Assembly (NCBI RefSeq): GCF_000730385.1
Contig: NZ_CP008849.1
Location: 3,906,001-3,970,000 of the forward strand
DNA from: Alteromonas australica
Lineage (GTDB): Bacteria; Pseudomonadota; Gammaproteobacteria; Enterobacterales; Alteromonadaceae
Length of the DNA stretch: 64,000 bases
Reading direction: 5' to 3'
Shown here: positions 53,989-62,588 of the stretch, piece after piece
Layout of the letters: every line of letters begins with the position of its first letter
How positions within the stretch are numbered: the stretch's first letter is position 1
The notes under the pieces: model-generated
Told to the model about the DNA's origin: nothing
Databases searched by the model: none
The model's input: the letters and a program-made list of their open reading frames with translations, nothing else
Position numbers and translations under genes: made by a program

Positions 53989-56661
53989 ATGACTAAAAAA
54001 GCAACTCAACTTACGCGGATAGCAGCCGCGTTATCAGTCACTACCCTATTTGGCTGCGGTGGCGGTGCCACCACCTCAACTGACATCGACAGTGTTGACG
54101 TTTCTGCACCTGTCAGTGACTGGCAACTTGTATGGAGCGATGAATTCGACGATACGGGTATTGACGACAACAAATGGACTCATGAAGTTAACTGCGATGG
54201 TGGCGGTAACAATGAAGCCCAATGTTATACCGATAGTGAAGAAAATGCGTTCGTTAGTGACGGTGTACTGAATATTGTCGCTTTGCCTGCAGAAGAAGGG
54301 GCGGCAAAGCCTTACACGTCGGCACGCCTGATTACCCAATATAAAGCAGATTTTAAATATGGCCGCTTTGAAATACGCGCCAAGTTGCCTGAGGGTCAAG
54401 GCAGTTGGCCAGCATTTTGGATGATGCCAACTGATAGCGTATACGGTGGTTGGCCGCGTTCTGGCGAAATCGACATTATGGAAGCAGTGAACTTGAAAGC
54501 TGCAGATGCTGACGGTAATCCTGAAGCGCATATTTATGGAACGCTACACTATGGTCAAGAATGGCCAAACAACGACAGTTCTGGCCAAGCCTACTCGCTA
54601 CCTGATGGGTCGAATCCAGCAGACGATTTCCACACTTACGCCATCGAGTGGCAAGAAGGTGAAATTCGTTGGTATATGGACGATTACCTTTATGCTACCC
54701 AACGTCGTTCTGAAGTAAGATATAACAGCAACGGTGAAGCCACAGGCTTATCACATCGTGGTTGGTACACTGAATATTTTGAACAGGGTACCGGAGAATT
54801 GGTTACTCACTGGGACAATGCCCCATACGACCAAGAATTCTACATGATCTTAAACCTCGCGGTAGGCGGTAGCTGGCCTGAAGCAGTCAATGAAACAGGC
54901 ATCGATCCCGAAGCGTTCACGAATGGACAGAGCTTCGAAATTGACTATGTTCGTGTGTACGAATGTGGTTCAGACCCTGAAACGGGCGCGGGCTGTGAAA
55001 CCATTCGTCCTGGATACGACTCGCTGGACGACGCATTAGTAGAAGGTGCAGCCCCCATTCCTTCGGCGCCTTCAACAGGCGTTGCGGTCAATCTAACCAT
55101 TTTCGATGGTACAACAAACCCTGACTGGCCTGCATGGGACTGCTGCGGTGGTACCACACCCGCCATTGTTGAAGACAGCGAAGAAGGCGACGTTTACGAA
55201 TTTAGTATTGGTGCTGAACCTACCGTAATGGGCTTTATCAGCCGCGAACTTTTCATTACCGATCCAGAAGGCGAAGCCTCACCATTTGACGCCTCGCCAA
55301 TGGAAGAAAACGGCAGCGTTAAGTTTGACTTAAAGATGGTTTCTTCACCCGCAGACGCATCGGCAGCATGGCTATTTAAAATAGAAAGTGGCGAAGGCAC
55401 GACGGCGGTAGAACTGCCATTGATGGATGGCTATGTAGGGCCTAATGCAGACGCTGGCGCGACACCCGAACAAGGGGTGTGGGAATCCTATGAATTTCCT
55501 TTAAGCGCATTAGCCGAAGCTGGCCTAGATACCAGCGCTATCGACGTCATTATGGTATTCCCAGCCTGGGGCGCCGGTGAAGGTGCAGTATACCGCATGA
55601 CTAACATCGAAATTTCTCAAGAATCAGCCTATCCAGAATTGGTGATTTTTGAAGATGAGATGAATGCTGATTGGCCAATGTGGGATTGCTGTGGTGGGTC
55701 TACCCCCACAGAAGAAATCGATAACGAAGAGCATGGTGTGACCGCTGAATTTCGTATTGGTGCTGAACCTACCGTAATGGGCTTTATTACTCGCCCAGTT
55801 TCAGGTGGCGGTGATACACCTTTCGACGCGTCGGCGTTAGCTGATGGTGGACTACTACAGTTCGATATGCGTGTGGTTAGCATGCCAAATGACGCCAGCG
55901 CCGCTTGGTTATTCAAAGTAGAGTCTAATGATGCTTCCAGTGCAGTAGAGCTGTCACTCTCGGATAGCGTTGAAGGGCAATCGCCTGTGGCAGGCGAATG
56001 GCAAACTTATACCTTCCCCATTGCTGACTTACAAGCCGCGGGCCTCGACATCAGTGCTATCGACGTACTTATGGTATTCCCTGCATGGGGTAGCGGTGAA
56101 GGTGCTGTTTATCGCCTTGATAACGTAAAACTTTATCACCCTGACGGTGACGCGACTGCGGCAGAAGGACTTACTGTGTTTGCAGACACCGCCGCTGACC
56201 AATGGTCTATCTGGGATTGCTGTGGCGGTTCAACCCCCACCGAAGAAGTTGATGATGCTGACCACGGTACTGTCGCCGAGTTTCGTATTGGCGCCACGCC
56301 GACGGTAATGGGCTTTTTGGCTGACGATGACGTGTACTTTGACGCGTCTGCCTTGTTGTCTACCGGTGCGGTTAGCTTTGACCTTAAAGTTAGCGCAATG
56401 CCAAACGACACTTCTGCCCCTTGGCTATTCAAAATTGAATCTGGCGATGCAGCTACCGCTGTGGAGTTAGGTTTAGCTGATAGCTTAGAGGGTGTAGACC
56501 CAGTCTTGGGCGAATGGCAGACCTATACCTTTCCGCTGCAAACCCTTTACGACGCAGGTTTAGATATCAGTGCTATCGACGTCATTATGGTGTTCCCAGC
56601 CTGGGGCGCGGGCGAAGGCGCAGTGTATCGTATGGACAATGTTGAAATAGCAGCGCAATAA
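53989..56661 (+). CDS. GH16 endo-beta-glucanase lipoprotein with three WDCCGG modules
   Basis: This 890-residue secreted enzyme has a lipoprotein signal with lipobox LFGC (Cys23), then a GH16 catalytic domain (about 40-330). The catalytic motif is GEIDIMEA, with predicted nucleophile Glu160, Asp162 and acid/base Glu165, as in laminarinases. Three tandem modules of about 175-180 residues follow, each starting near a WDCCGG vicinal-cysteine motif (Cys385/386, 567/568, 744/745), with an AWLFKIES-type strand and a final FPAWGxGEGAVYRxxNI strand. These look like beta-sandwich carbohydrate-binding modules. Surface display and endo-cleavage of beta-1,3-glucan are inferred. It heads an operon with the TonB receptor and lies under two LacI-type operators. 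Confidence 0.88.
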   Translation: MTKKATQLTRIAAALSVTTLFGCGGGATTSTDIDSVDVSAPVSDWQLVWSDEFDDTGIDDNKWTHEVNCDGGGNNEAQCYTDSEENAFVSDGVLNIVALPAEEGAAKPYTSARLITQYKADFKYGRFEIRAKLPEGQGSWPAFWMMPTDSVYGGWPRSGEIDIMEAVNLKAADADGNPEAHIYGTLHYGQEWPNNDSSGQAYSLPDGSNPADDFHTYAIEWQEGEIRWYMDDYLYATQRRSEVRYNSNGEATGLSHRGWYTEYFEQGTGELVTHWDNAPYDQEFYMILNLAVGGSWPEAVNETGIDPEAFTNGQSFEIDYVRVYECGSDPETGAGCETIRPGYDSLDDALVEGAAPIPSAPSTGVAVNLTIFDGTTNPDWPAWDCCGGTTPAIVEDSEEGDVYEFSIGAEPTVMGFISRELFITDPEGEASPFDASPMEENGSVKFDLKMVSSPADASAAWLFKIESGEGTTAVELPLMDGYVGPNADAGATPEQGVWESYEFPLSALAEAGLDTSAIDVIMVFPAWGAGEGAVYRMTNIEISQESAYPELVIFEDEMNADWPMWDCCGGSTPTEEIDNEEHGVTAEFRIGAEPTVMGFITRPVSGGGDTPFDASALADGGLLQFDMRVVSMPNDASAAWLFKVESNDASSAVELSLSDSVEGQSPVAGEWQTYTFPIADLQAAGLDISAIDVLMVFPAWGSGEGAVYRLDNVKLYHPDGDATAAEGLTVFADTAADQWSIWDCCGGSTPTEEVDDADHGTVAEFRIGATPTVMGFLADDDVYFDASALLSTGAVSFDLKVSAMPNDTSAPWLFKIESGDAATAVELGLADSLEGVDPVLGEWQTYTFPLQTLYDAGLDISAIDVIMVFPAWGAGEGAVYRMDNVEIAAQ

Positions 56662-56728
56662 CAAAGCTACTGCCGCCGGCTATTCTCAGCGGCGGCGGTT
56701 AAACAGTGAAAAGATTAGTAGGGCAATT

Positions 56729-59677
56729 ATGAAAAATACAACCTTTAAAAAGACCCAACTTGCCACCTCAATGGCTTTGTTGATGGGCTCATCATTAGCA
56801 CTTCCAACTTACGCGCAAGAAGCCGATGCAGAATTACAGCCTGAAGGCGAAGTAGAAGTGATTCAGGTCAGTGGTATTCGCGGCAGCATGATTCGTTCAA
56901 TGGATTTAAAGCGCAGCTCTAGCGGTGTGGTTGATGCCATATCGGCCGAAGAGTTGGGTAAATTTCCTGACACCAACCTTGCCGAAGCGCTACAACGTAT
57001 TACCGGTGTGACCATTAGCCGTTCAAACGGTGAAGGTAGCCAAATTACAGTGCGTGGTTTTGGGCCAGAGTTTAACTTGGTTACTCTGAACGGTCGTCAA
57101 ATGCCTGGCACAGGTTTCACCCGTTCTTTTAATCTGGAAAACCTCTCTTCAGAGGGGGTTAATACCCTTGAATTACACAAAACGGCTCGAGCTGAAAACC
57201 CAAGTGGTGGTTTAGGCGCAACAGTTAACATTATCACCATGAAGCCGTTAGCGCGTCCGGGTCAACAGGCATCTTTCTCAGCAAAAGGGATTTACGACAC
57301 ATCCAATGTTGAAGGCGATGATGTAACCCCTGAAATAGCCGGTGTTTATAGCAACACCTTTGCCGATGACCGATTTGGCTTTGGCGTGTCATTTTCTCAC
57401 CAGGAACGCGACTTCCAGCAACAATCTGCCAACATTCAAGGGTGGGTATTACAGGAAAATGCAGAACTGCCTGATTTAGATGCCGCCAATGTAATCGACA
57501 ATCGCACAAATATTACTGACGCTGCCTTTTTTCCAAAAGACATGAACTACAGTATCAATGATGTTCAACGTGAGCGTTCAAACGGACAAGTTACCTTTCA
57601 ATTCCGCCCTGTAGACAACTTCACGGCCACCCTGGATTACACAGCTACGCGTGCCATTACCGGCACTAACACAGTAGGTTGGGGTATTTGGAACAACTTT
57701 GGTTCTAACATCAATGCTTATGAGCTAGATGAAAATGGCACTGCGGTTTACGCCGACATCAGTGGGGATGACGCCTCATTTACTGCTAGCCGCAATACCA
57801 CCCGCGTGGATGCCCGCTCTCTAGGTGTAAACTTAGATTGGGAATTGAATGATGACTGGCATTTCACCCTTGATTACCACGATTCTTATAACGAGACTGA
57901 CAATGGCTACGATGAAGGCCTAGGCTCTTCAGGTCAAATTATCTTAGGTTCAGACCAACTTAGTTCAAAGGTTTATGATTTCAGGGAAGGTGAAATTCCT
58001 CAAGTATACGTAAACTGGAATAACGGAACCAATGAAATCCTTCCTAGCGAGATAGACTCAAACTTCAGTCAGTTTATTTATTCACCGGGCCGTTCTGATA
58101 TAGAGCAGCTTCAATTGGATGGAACCTGGTTTAACTCTGCCTTTGATATCCCGCTTGTGAAAGTTGACTTTGGTGTAGCGCGCACCGAGCAAGCACTTAC
58201 TGGCTTCACTGCATGGAGTGGATTACGTGGTGGCCCAGGTTTTAATCCGTCTTTTACTGAAATTTTTCCTGACAGTATGTTTGTACGTCACGACACCGAT
58301 GGCTTCTTAGATGCCTTTGACGGTGGCGGTGCCGACATGAACCCAGGCTACTACTATACCTTTGATTTTGATGAAGCCATTGCGCGTCAATTGGCCTATT
58401 TAACTGCAGATGTTGTGGGTGAAAGTAACGTTTACTCTACCGACCCTTACTTTAGTGGCGACCCTTCTGTCAGTAATGTTGAGGAAGTGACCAATGCAGT
58501 TTATGTTCAAACTGAATGGGATTTCGACTACAAAGGCTATTACATTCAAGTGAATGCCGGTGTTCGCTACGAAGAAACGGAAGTGCCTAGTGCCGCCGAA
58601 GTACGTGTACCTACGCAAGTTAATTGGGTATCAGCCTCTGAGTGGGTTACCGATTTCGAAGATGACCTTCAGCTACTAGACTTTACCGGTGAGTACAGCA
58701 TTGCGTTGCCGATGTTCGACGTAAAAGTTGACTTGACCGACGACATTGTAGCTCGCTTCTCGTGGGGTAAGTCGATAACCCGTGCCCCTATTGGCCTGTT
58801 ACAAGGCGGTTTGTCGTTTAGCGGCAGTCCGAAAATTGGCGCTCGTACAGCCTCTGCCGGCAACACTAGTCTCCTGCCTTACTTATCAGACAACTTAGAC
58901 TTGTCATTTGAGTGGTACTACGACGAAGCAAGCTATGCGTCACTGGGCTTATTTAGAAAATCAGTGAAGAACTACATCTCCTACACGTCAGTGCAGGAAA
59001 CCTACGAAGGGCTTCACGATATTTATCAAGGTCCACGTTGGAACGAAGCAGTCTCGGCTTTAGAAGCTGATGGGGTTCAGGCAACTGACTCTGCCATTTA
59101 CGATTATTTTGTACAAAATGGTTATGCTGATGAAAATGGTGTGGTGTCCCCTACTTCTGACGATCCTCTGATTGAATGGCGAGTCACGCAGCCTCGTAAC
59201 CTTAGCGACAAGCGCACGGTTGAAGGCTTAGAAATTGCGGTTCAACATACTTTTGGTGATACCGGGTTTGGTGTCGGCGCAAACGCCACTATCGTTGATG
59301 GCGACGTAAACTACGACCCATACGATTTAACTGCAGAGCAAAATCCGATTGTGGGTATTAGTGATTCAGCCAACTTCCAGGTGTTTTATGAGAAGAATGG
59401 TTTGTCGGTAAAAGTCACTTATGCATGGCGTGACCAATACCTAGTAGGTATGGGCCAAGCCCAAGGCTCGGAAGACAACCCTGCTACTCAATTTGATACC
59501 TACGGACAAGTAGACGCCAGCGTGAACTACGACGTTAATGAGAACTTAACCGTCTTCCTTGAAGGGGTGAACATTAACGATGAAACCGAACGTGGCTTTG
59601 GCCGCTTTGAAGAGCAATTCTTATTTGCTCGTCAATATGGTCCACGTTATACATTTGGTGCGCGTTACACGTTCTAA
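56729..59677 (+). CDS. TonB-dependent outer-membrane receptor (glucan oligomer uptake)
   Basis: This 982-residue receptor has a signal peptide (about 1-29, ending TYAQE), a TonB-box-like VEVIQVSGI, a plug domain (about 55-180; EELGKFPDTNLAEALQRITGVTI and VTLNGRQMPG) and a 22-strand barrel ending in the canonical C-terminal aromatic residue (FGARYTF). It belongs to the Xanthomonas/Caulobacter-type TonB receptors associated with polysaccharide loci. It lies 67 bases after GH16 and probably carries glucan oligosaccharides to the periplasm. A hairpin terminator follows. Confidence 0.93.
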   Translation: MKNTTFKKTQLATSMALLMGSSLALPTYAQEADAELQPEGEVEVIQVSGIRGSMIRSMDLKRSSSGVVDAISAEELGKFPDTNLAEALQRITGVTISRSNGEGSQITVRGFGPEFNLVTLNGRQMPGTGFTRSFNLENLSSEGVNTLELHKTARAENPSGGLGATVNIITMKPLARPGQQASFSAKGIYDTSNVEGDDVTPEIAGVYSNTFADDRFGFGVSFSHQERDFQQQSANIQGWVLQENAELPDLDAANVIDNRTNITDAAFFPKDMNYSINDVQRERSNGQVTFQFRPVDNFTATLDYTATRAITGTNTVGWGIWNNFGSNINAYELDENGTAVYADISGDDASFTASRNTTRVDARSLGVNLDWELNDDWHFTLDYHDSYNETDNGYDEGLGSSGQIILGSDQLSSKVYDFREGEIPQVYVNWNNGTNEILPSEIDSNFSQFIYSPGRSDIEQLQLDGTWFNSAFDIPLVKVDFGVARTEQALTGFTAWSGLRGGPGFNPSFTEIFPDSMFVRHDTDGFLDAFDGGGADMNPGYYYTFDFDEAIARQLAYLTADVVGESNVYSTDPYFSGDPSVSNVEEVTNAVYVQTEWDFDYKGYYIQVNAGVRYEETEVPSAAEVRVPTQVNWVSASEWVTDFEDDLQLLDFTGEYSIALPMFDVKVDLTDDIVARFSWGKSITRAPIGLLQGGLSFSGSPKIGARTASAGNTSLLPYLSDNLDLSFEWYYDEASYASLGLFRKSVKNYISYTSVQETYEGLHDIYQGPRWNEAVSALEADGVQATDSAIYDYFVQNGYADENGVVSPTSDDPLIEWRVTQPRNLSDKRTVEGLEIAVQHTFGDTGFGVGANATIVDGDVNYDPYDLTAEQNPIVGISDSANFQVFYEKNGLSVKVTYAWRDQYLVGMGQAQGSEDNPATQFDTYGQVDASVNYDVNENLTVFLEGVNINDETERGFGRFEEQFLFARQYGPRYTFGARYTF

Positions 59678-59703
59678 ATAATAACGCCGCCCATGGTTAT
59701 CAT

Positions 59704-59739
59704 AAAAACCACCGCCTAAGTTTAGCCGGTGGTTTTTTT
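59704..59739 (+). terminator. Intrinsic terminator after the TonB receptor gene
   Basis: AAAAACCACCG and CGGTGGTTTTT form an 11-bp stem with a 12-base loop, followed by seven T residues. It also faces soxR from the other side. Confidence 0.88.
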
Positions 59740-59777
59740 CGTTTTGCCCAATAGGCTTCTATTTTCCGCAAGCTACA

Positions 59778-60209
59778 CTATTCTAGCAATAGAGCTCCAG
59801 AGCCACTTGACGCGAGCTCGTCCTCAGGGTTCCTTAACGCACAAGCTTCCATTGATAAGCAGCCACACCCTATACAACTTGAAAGATCATCTCGAAGTTT
59901 AGTGAGCTTCTCAATACGTGCCTCAAGTTGCCTGTGCCAAAACTGAGACAATTGTTGCCAATCTGATTTGCTGGCCGTTTTGTTCATAGGCAGTACCGCG
60001 ATGGCTTCTCTTATCTCATTCAGTGACATACCCAATTGTTGCGCCACTTTTATGATGGCCACACGGCGTAACACCGCCCTAGGGTATATTCGTTGATTTC
60101 CATTACTACGGGAGCTTTTAATCAAGCCTTTATTCTCATAAAAATGAAGCGCTGAAATACTCACACCACTGCGCTTTGCTAGTTCACCTACTTTTAATAC
60201 CTGTTCCAT
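59778..60209 (-). CDS. soxR: Redox-sensitive transcriptional activator SoxR
   Basis: This 143-residue MerR-family protein has the winged helix (KVGELAKRSGVSISALHFYENKGLI) and the 2Fe-2S ligands C112-x2-C115-x-C117-x5-C123 (CIGCGCLSMEAC), which identify SoxR. The oxidised cluster activates transcription at promoters with an over-long spacer. Here the only visible target is the divergent oxidoreductase gene, consistent with SoxR directly controlling defence genes without a SoxS. Confidence 0.95.
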   Translation of the reverse strand: MEQVLKVGELAKRSGVSISALHFYENKGLIKSSRSNGNQRIYPRAVLRRVAIIKVAQQLGMSLNEIREAIAVLPMNKTASKSDWQQLSQFWHRQLEARIEKLTKLRDDLSSCIGCGCLSMEACALRNPEDELASSGSGALLLE

Positions 60210-60272
60210 ACCTTTCTATCGCCGTTCAGTGCTGGGCCGTTTCCTAATTCACTCATTTAAGGAAAAAAGATA

Positions 60273-60303
60273 TTGACCTCAACTTAAGTTGAGGTTTTAG
60301 GCT
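60273..60303 (+). promoter_or_regulatory. SoxR-controlled promoter with perfect soxbox
   Basis: CCTCAACTTAAGTTGAGG (60277-60294) is a perfect 18-bp palindrome of the SoxR type. A -35 TTGACC lies at 60273-60278, and a -10-like TAGGCT lies after a 19-base spacer at 60298-60303, matching the elongated spacing of the E. coli soxS promoter. Confidence 0.88.
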
Positions 60304-60347
60304 AAGTATAAATCACAATGTAACGGCCAACACAATAGGAAATCCAC

Positions 60348-60923
60348 ATGAAAAAACTACTTACCCTATATTCGAGCGCACGCGCCACGGGAAATACCTT
60401 CCAGCTAGTTAATACCTTTGTTCGAGTGATGCCAACAGAAGTATGTTACTTAGATAATATGCATATCGAGGGTTATGACTATCATTACCGAAACCAAAAC
60501 GATGATTTCAATGGGCTTATTGAAAAAATGCTAGAGGCAGACATCATTATTTTTGCTTCCCCTGTGTATTGGTATGCCTTTACCCCTGCGTTTAAATGTT
60601 TCTTTGACCGCTTTACCGATCTCATCACTTTGGCGCAACAAAAACACAAGGGAAAAAAATTACGCGAAAAAGCCTTTTACGTATTTGCTACCTCAGCACA
60701 CACCACACTTCCCGACAGCTTTATCACTCCACTTCAGCAAACACTAAGCTATTTAGGTTGGCAGTACCGAGGGCTGCTGCACATAAATTGCAAAACGGGC
60801 TTTGACCCGATAGTTGCACAGTCACTGTGCGAAAGAATGGCGAAAAGTATGGTTAGCAAACCTAAGCCATCCTTGTTAAGTCAGGTAGGTCGTTTCGCAC
60901 AATATATGTCTTACTATAAATGA
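60348..60923 (+). CDS. Flavodoxin-fold NAD(P)H oxidoreductase, SoxR target
   Basis: This 191-residue protein has the FMN-binding start YSSARATGNTFQLV and the SPVYWYAFTPAFKCFFDRF motif of NAD(P)H-dependent FMN reductases and quinone reductases. It sits directly under a SoxR promoter and probably reduces redox-cycling compounds such as quinones or phenazines. It is monocistronic; the next gene is convergent, with a long inverted repeat in between. Confidence 0.87.
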   Translation: MKKLLTLYSSARATGNTFQLVNTFVRVMPTEVCYLDNMHIEGYDYHYRNQNDDFNGLIEKMLEADIIIFASPVYWYAFTPAFKCFFDRFTDLITLAQQKHKGKKLREKAFYVFATSAHTTLPDSFITPLQQTLSYLGWQYRGLLHINCKTGFDPIVAQSLCERMAKSMVSKPKPSLLSQVGRFAQYMSYYK

Positions 60924-60941
60924 TGATAAACGCATACGGAC

Positions 60942-60995
60942 GAAGGACTGGAGAGCAGTGGCAGATATTGAACCACTGATGAATCTCCTTCCTTC
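60942..60995. repeat. Long interrupted inverted repeat between convergent genes
   Basis: GAAGGA, GGAGA and CAGTGG pair in order with CCACTG, TCTCC and TCCTTC, giving 17 paired bases with small internal bulges and an 11-base loop. There is no adjacent T-run, so a simple intrinsic terminator is unlikely; T-rich sequence begins about 15 bases further on. Confidence 0.6.
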
Positions 60996-61011
60996 ACCGG
61001 ATTAATCGTTT

Positions 61012-61740
61012 TTAATTTTCTATCGCTGGGCTTAAAGCTTCACGTGCCTGTTTAGTTTGAATCACTAGCTGTTCGCGAACGTGTTTGGCCGACAAGCACA
61101 CGTCTTCGAAAGGCACAAACCACACGTTGTCGCCATCGGTGTAATGAGCGCCTTCAGGAAACACACCACACATTTTAGGGGCAAGAACGCCAACATTCAG
61201 CGTATGCTTTAATATGAGTGACATTGCATCCACATGATCTTCGTTCATATGGGTGATCATGCCGTCGACATTACTGTGCCATTCCTGTTTTTCTTGGTGC
61301 CAGTAGGCTTTATCTACCCAATGGATTTTACCAAACCCGCCTATGTAACGTACCCGCTCTGTTTTAATCACATAAAAGTTAAAGTCATGGGTTTGCTTAT
61401 ACCCTTTGGCTTGCGGAAAAAGACGAATGTACTGGGCTTCAATGTGTGACTCATTGACACACATTGCATTCCCCATAATAGTGACTCGCCCATTCGCTTG
61501 GGAGTCGTCTTCTTCGTTGTCGAAAATCGTTAAGCTCACTTTGTCGTTGGCTTTAATATTGCGCGTATGCAGCGCAATGTCACTGATATAAATAACCGCA
61601 TCACCTTCAGGTGTCAGGTAGTATGGCACCACAGAACCAAAGGGATAACCAGGCATCGACGTAGAGTGCGTGCCAAGTACGCCACTGTGTTGTGCTCTGG
61701 CTAATTGTTTTGCAGCAAGTGCAATTTCGGGCATGCCCAT
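61012..61740 (-). CDS. HugZ-like haem utilisation protein (split-barrel FMN fold)
   Basis: This 242-residue protein has an N-terminal split-barrel PNPOx-like domain (about 5-145, with HSGVLGTHSTSMPGYPFGSV) and a C-terminal DUF2470 helical domain (about 160-235, with ITHMNEDHVDAMSL). The two-domain layout is that of HugZ/HutZ haem-degrading proteins. It is the last gene of the hmuTUV operon, 23 bases after hmuV, which supports a role in releasing iron from imported haem in the cytoplasm. Confidence 0.85.
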   Translation of the reverse strand: MGMPEIALAAKQLARAQHSGVLGTHSTSMPGYPFGSVVPYYLTPEGDAVIYISDIALHTRNIKANDKVSLTIFDNEEDDSQANGRVTIMGNAMCVNESHIEAQYIRLFPQAKGYKQTHDFNFYVIKTERVRYIGGFGKIHWVDKAYWHQEKQEWHSNVDGMITHMNEDHVDAMSLILKHTLNVGVLAPKMCGVFPEGAHYTDGDNVWFVPFEDVCLSAKHVREQLVIQTKQAREALSPAIEN

Positions 61741-61763
61741 GGTTTCTTCCTCTTCTATTTCGC

Positions 61764-62588
61764 TTAATGAGTAACAAAAACACCATGTTCAGGATGTTTT
61801 ATAAGGTGTAAATCAGTTTGGTAACATTGCTTTAAAATCCGCTGGTCAAGCACATCCGCGGGCGCTCCATCAGCAATGACACCTTGATTAGCTAGCACCA
61901 GCATTCTTGTACAATAGGGCGTCACAAGATTAATATCATGGCTAATACATATGATGCTAAGGCCGTGTTGGCTTAATTTTGCCAATAACGCCATCACCAG
62001 TTTCTGGTGGCGTAAGTCTAGCGCCGATGTGGGTTCGTCCAGTAAAAGCAACTTGCCAGTTAAATCGTCCTCTAGTGACGAGGGGACAAGTTGTAGCAAG
62101 GCTTTGGCCAAATACACCCGTTGCTGCTCTCCTCCTGAGAGCGTTTGAATATTCCGGTGCAACAGGTGGCTTAAATCAAGCGCATCAGACACAGTCGCAA
62201 TACACCCACGACGAATGTGGCTTGGTTCTATCATTGCGTGTCGCGCCAAGGTTAAAACTTCATCCACTAAAAAACCAAAAGGCGAGGTTTGATGCTGACA
62301 CATCACCGCTCTCATTGTTGCTAACTGTTGAGCGCTGTAGTGCTCTAATGGCGTGTCATGCACATATATCTTACCGCTCACCAATGCGCGAAATGCCCCC
62401 TCTCCACCGCATATAGTGCTAAGCAGTGTGGATTTACCACACCCATTTTCTCCGGCTATAGCAATAAATTCTCCGGCCTTTACGGTGAAATTAACCTTGT
62501 TGAGCAGTGAACGTTCCCCCCGTTTCACCTGCACCTCTATAACCTGTAACACCGTATTTTCTGGTGTTTGAGTAATGCTATTGTCCAC
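61764..62588 (-). CDS. hmuV: Haem ABC transporter ATPase HmuV
   Basis: This protein of about 274 residues has Walker A GENGCGKSTLL, the signature LSGGEQQRV, Walker B LLLDEPTSALD and a HDIN switch. I chose the GTG at 62588, with AAGGAG nine bases upstream and an 11-base overlap with the hmuU stop. An ATG at 62642 would lie inside hmuU and extend the protein with unrelated sequence. It powers haem import through HmuU. Confidence 0.9.
   Translation of the reverse strand: MDNSITQTPENTVLQVIEVQVKRGERSLLNKVNFTVKAGEFIAIAGENGCGKSTLLSTICGGEGAFRALVSGKIYVHDTPLEHYSAQQLATMRAVMCQHQTSPFGFLVDEVLTLARHAMIEPSHIRRGCIATVSDALDLSHLLHRNIQTLSGGEQQRVYLAKALLQLVPSSLEDDLTGKLLLLDEPTSALDLRHQKLVMALLAKLSQHGLSIICISHDINLVTPYCTRMLVLANQGVIADGAPADVLDQRILKQCYQTDLHLIKHPEHGVFVTH

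Noticed and set aside
54076..54531. A 151-codon minus-strand open frame within the GH16 gene
   Set aside because: It lies entirely opposite the conserved GH16 catalytic coding sequence and has no recognisable domain.
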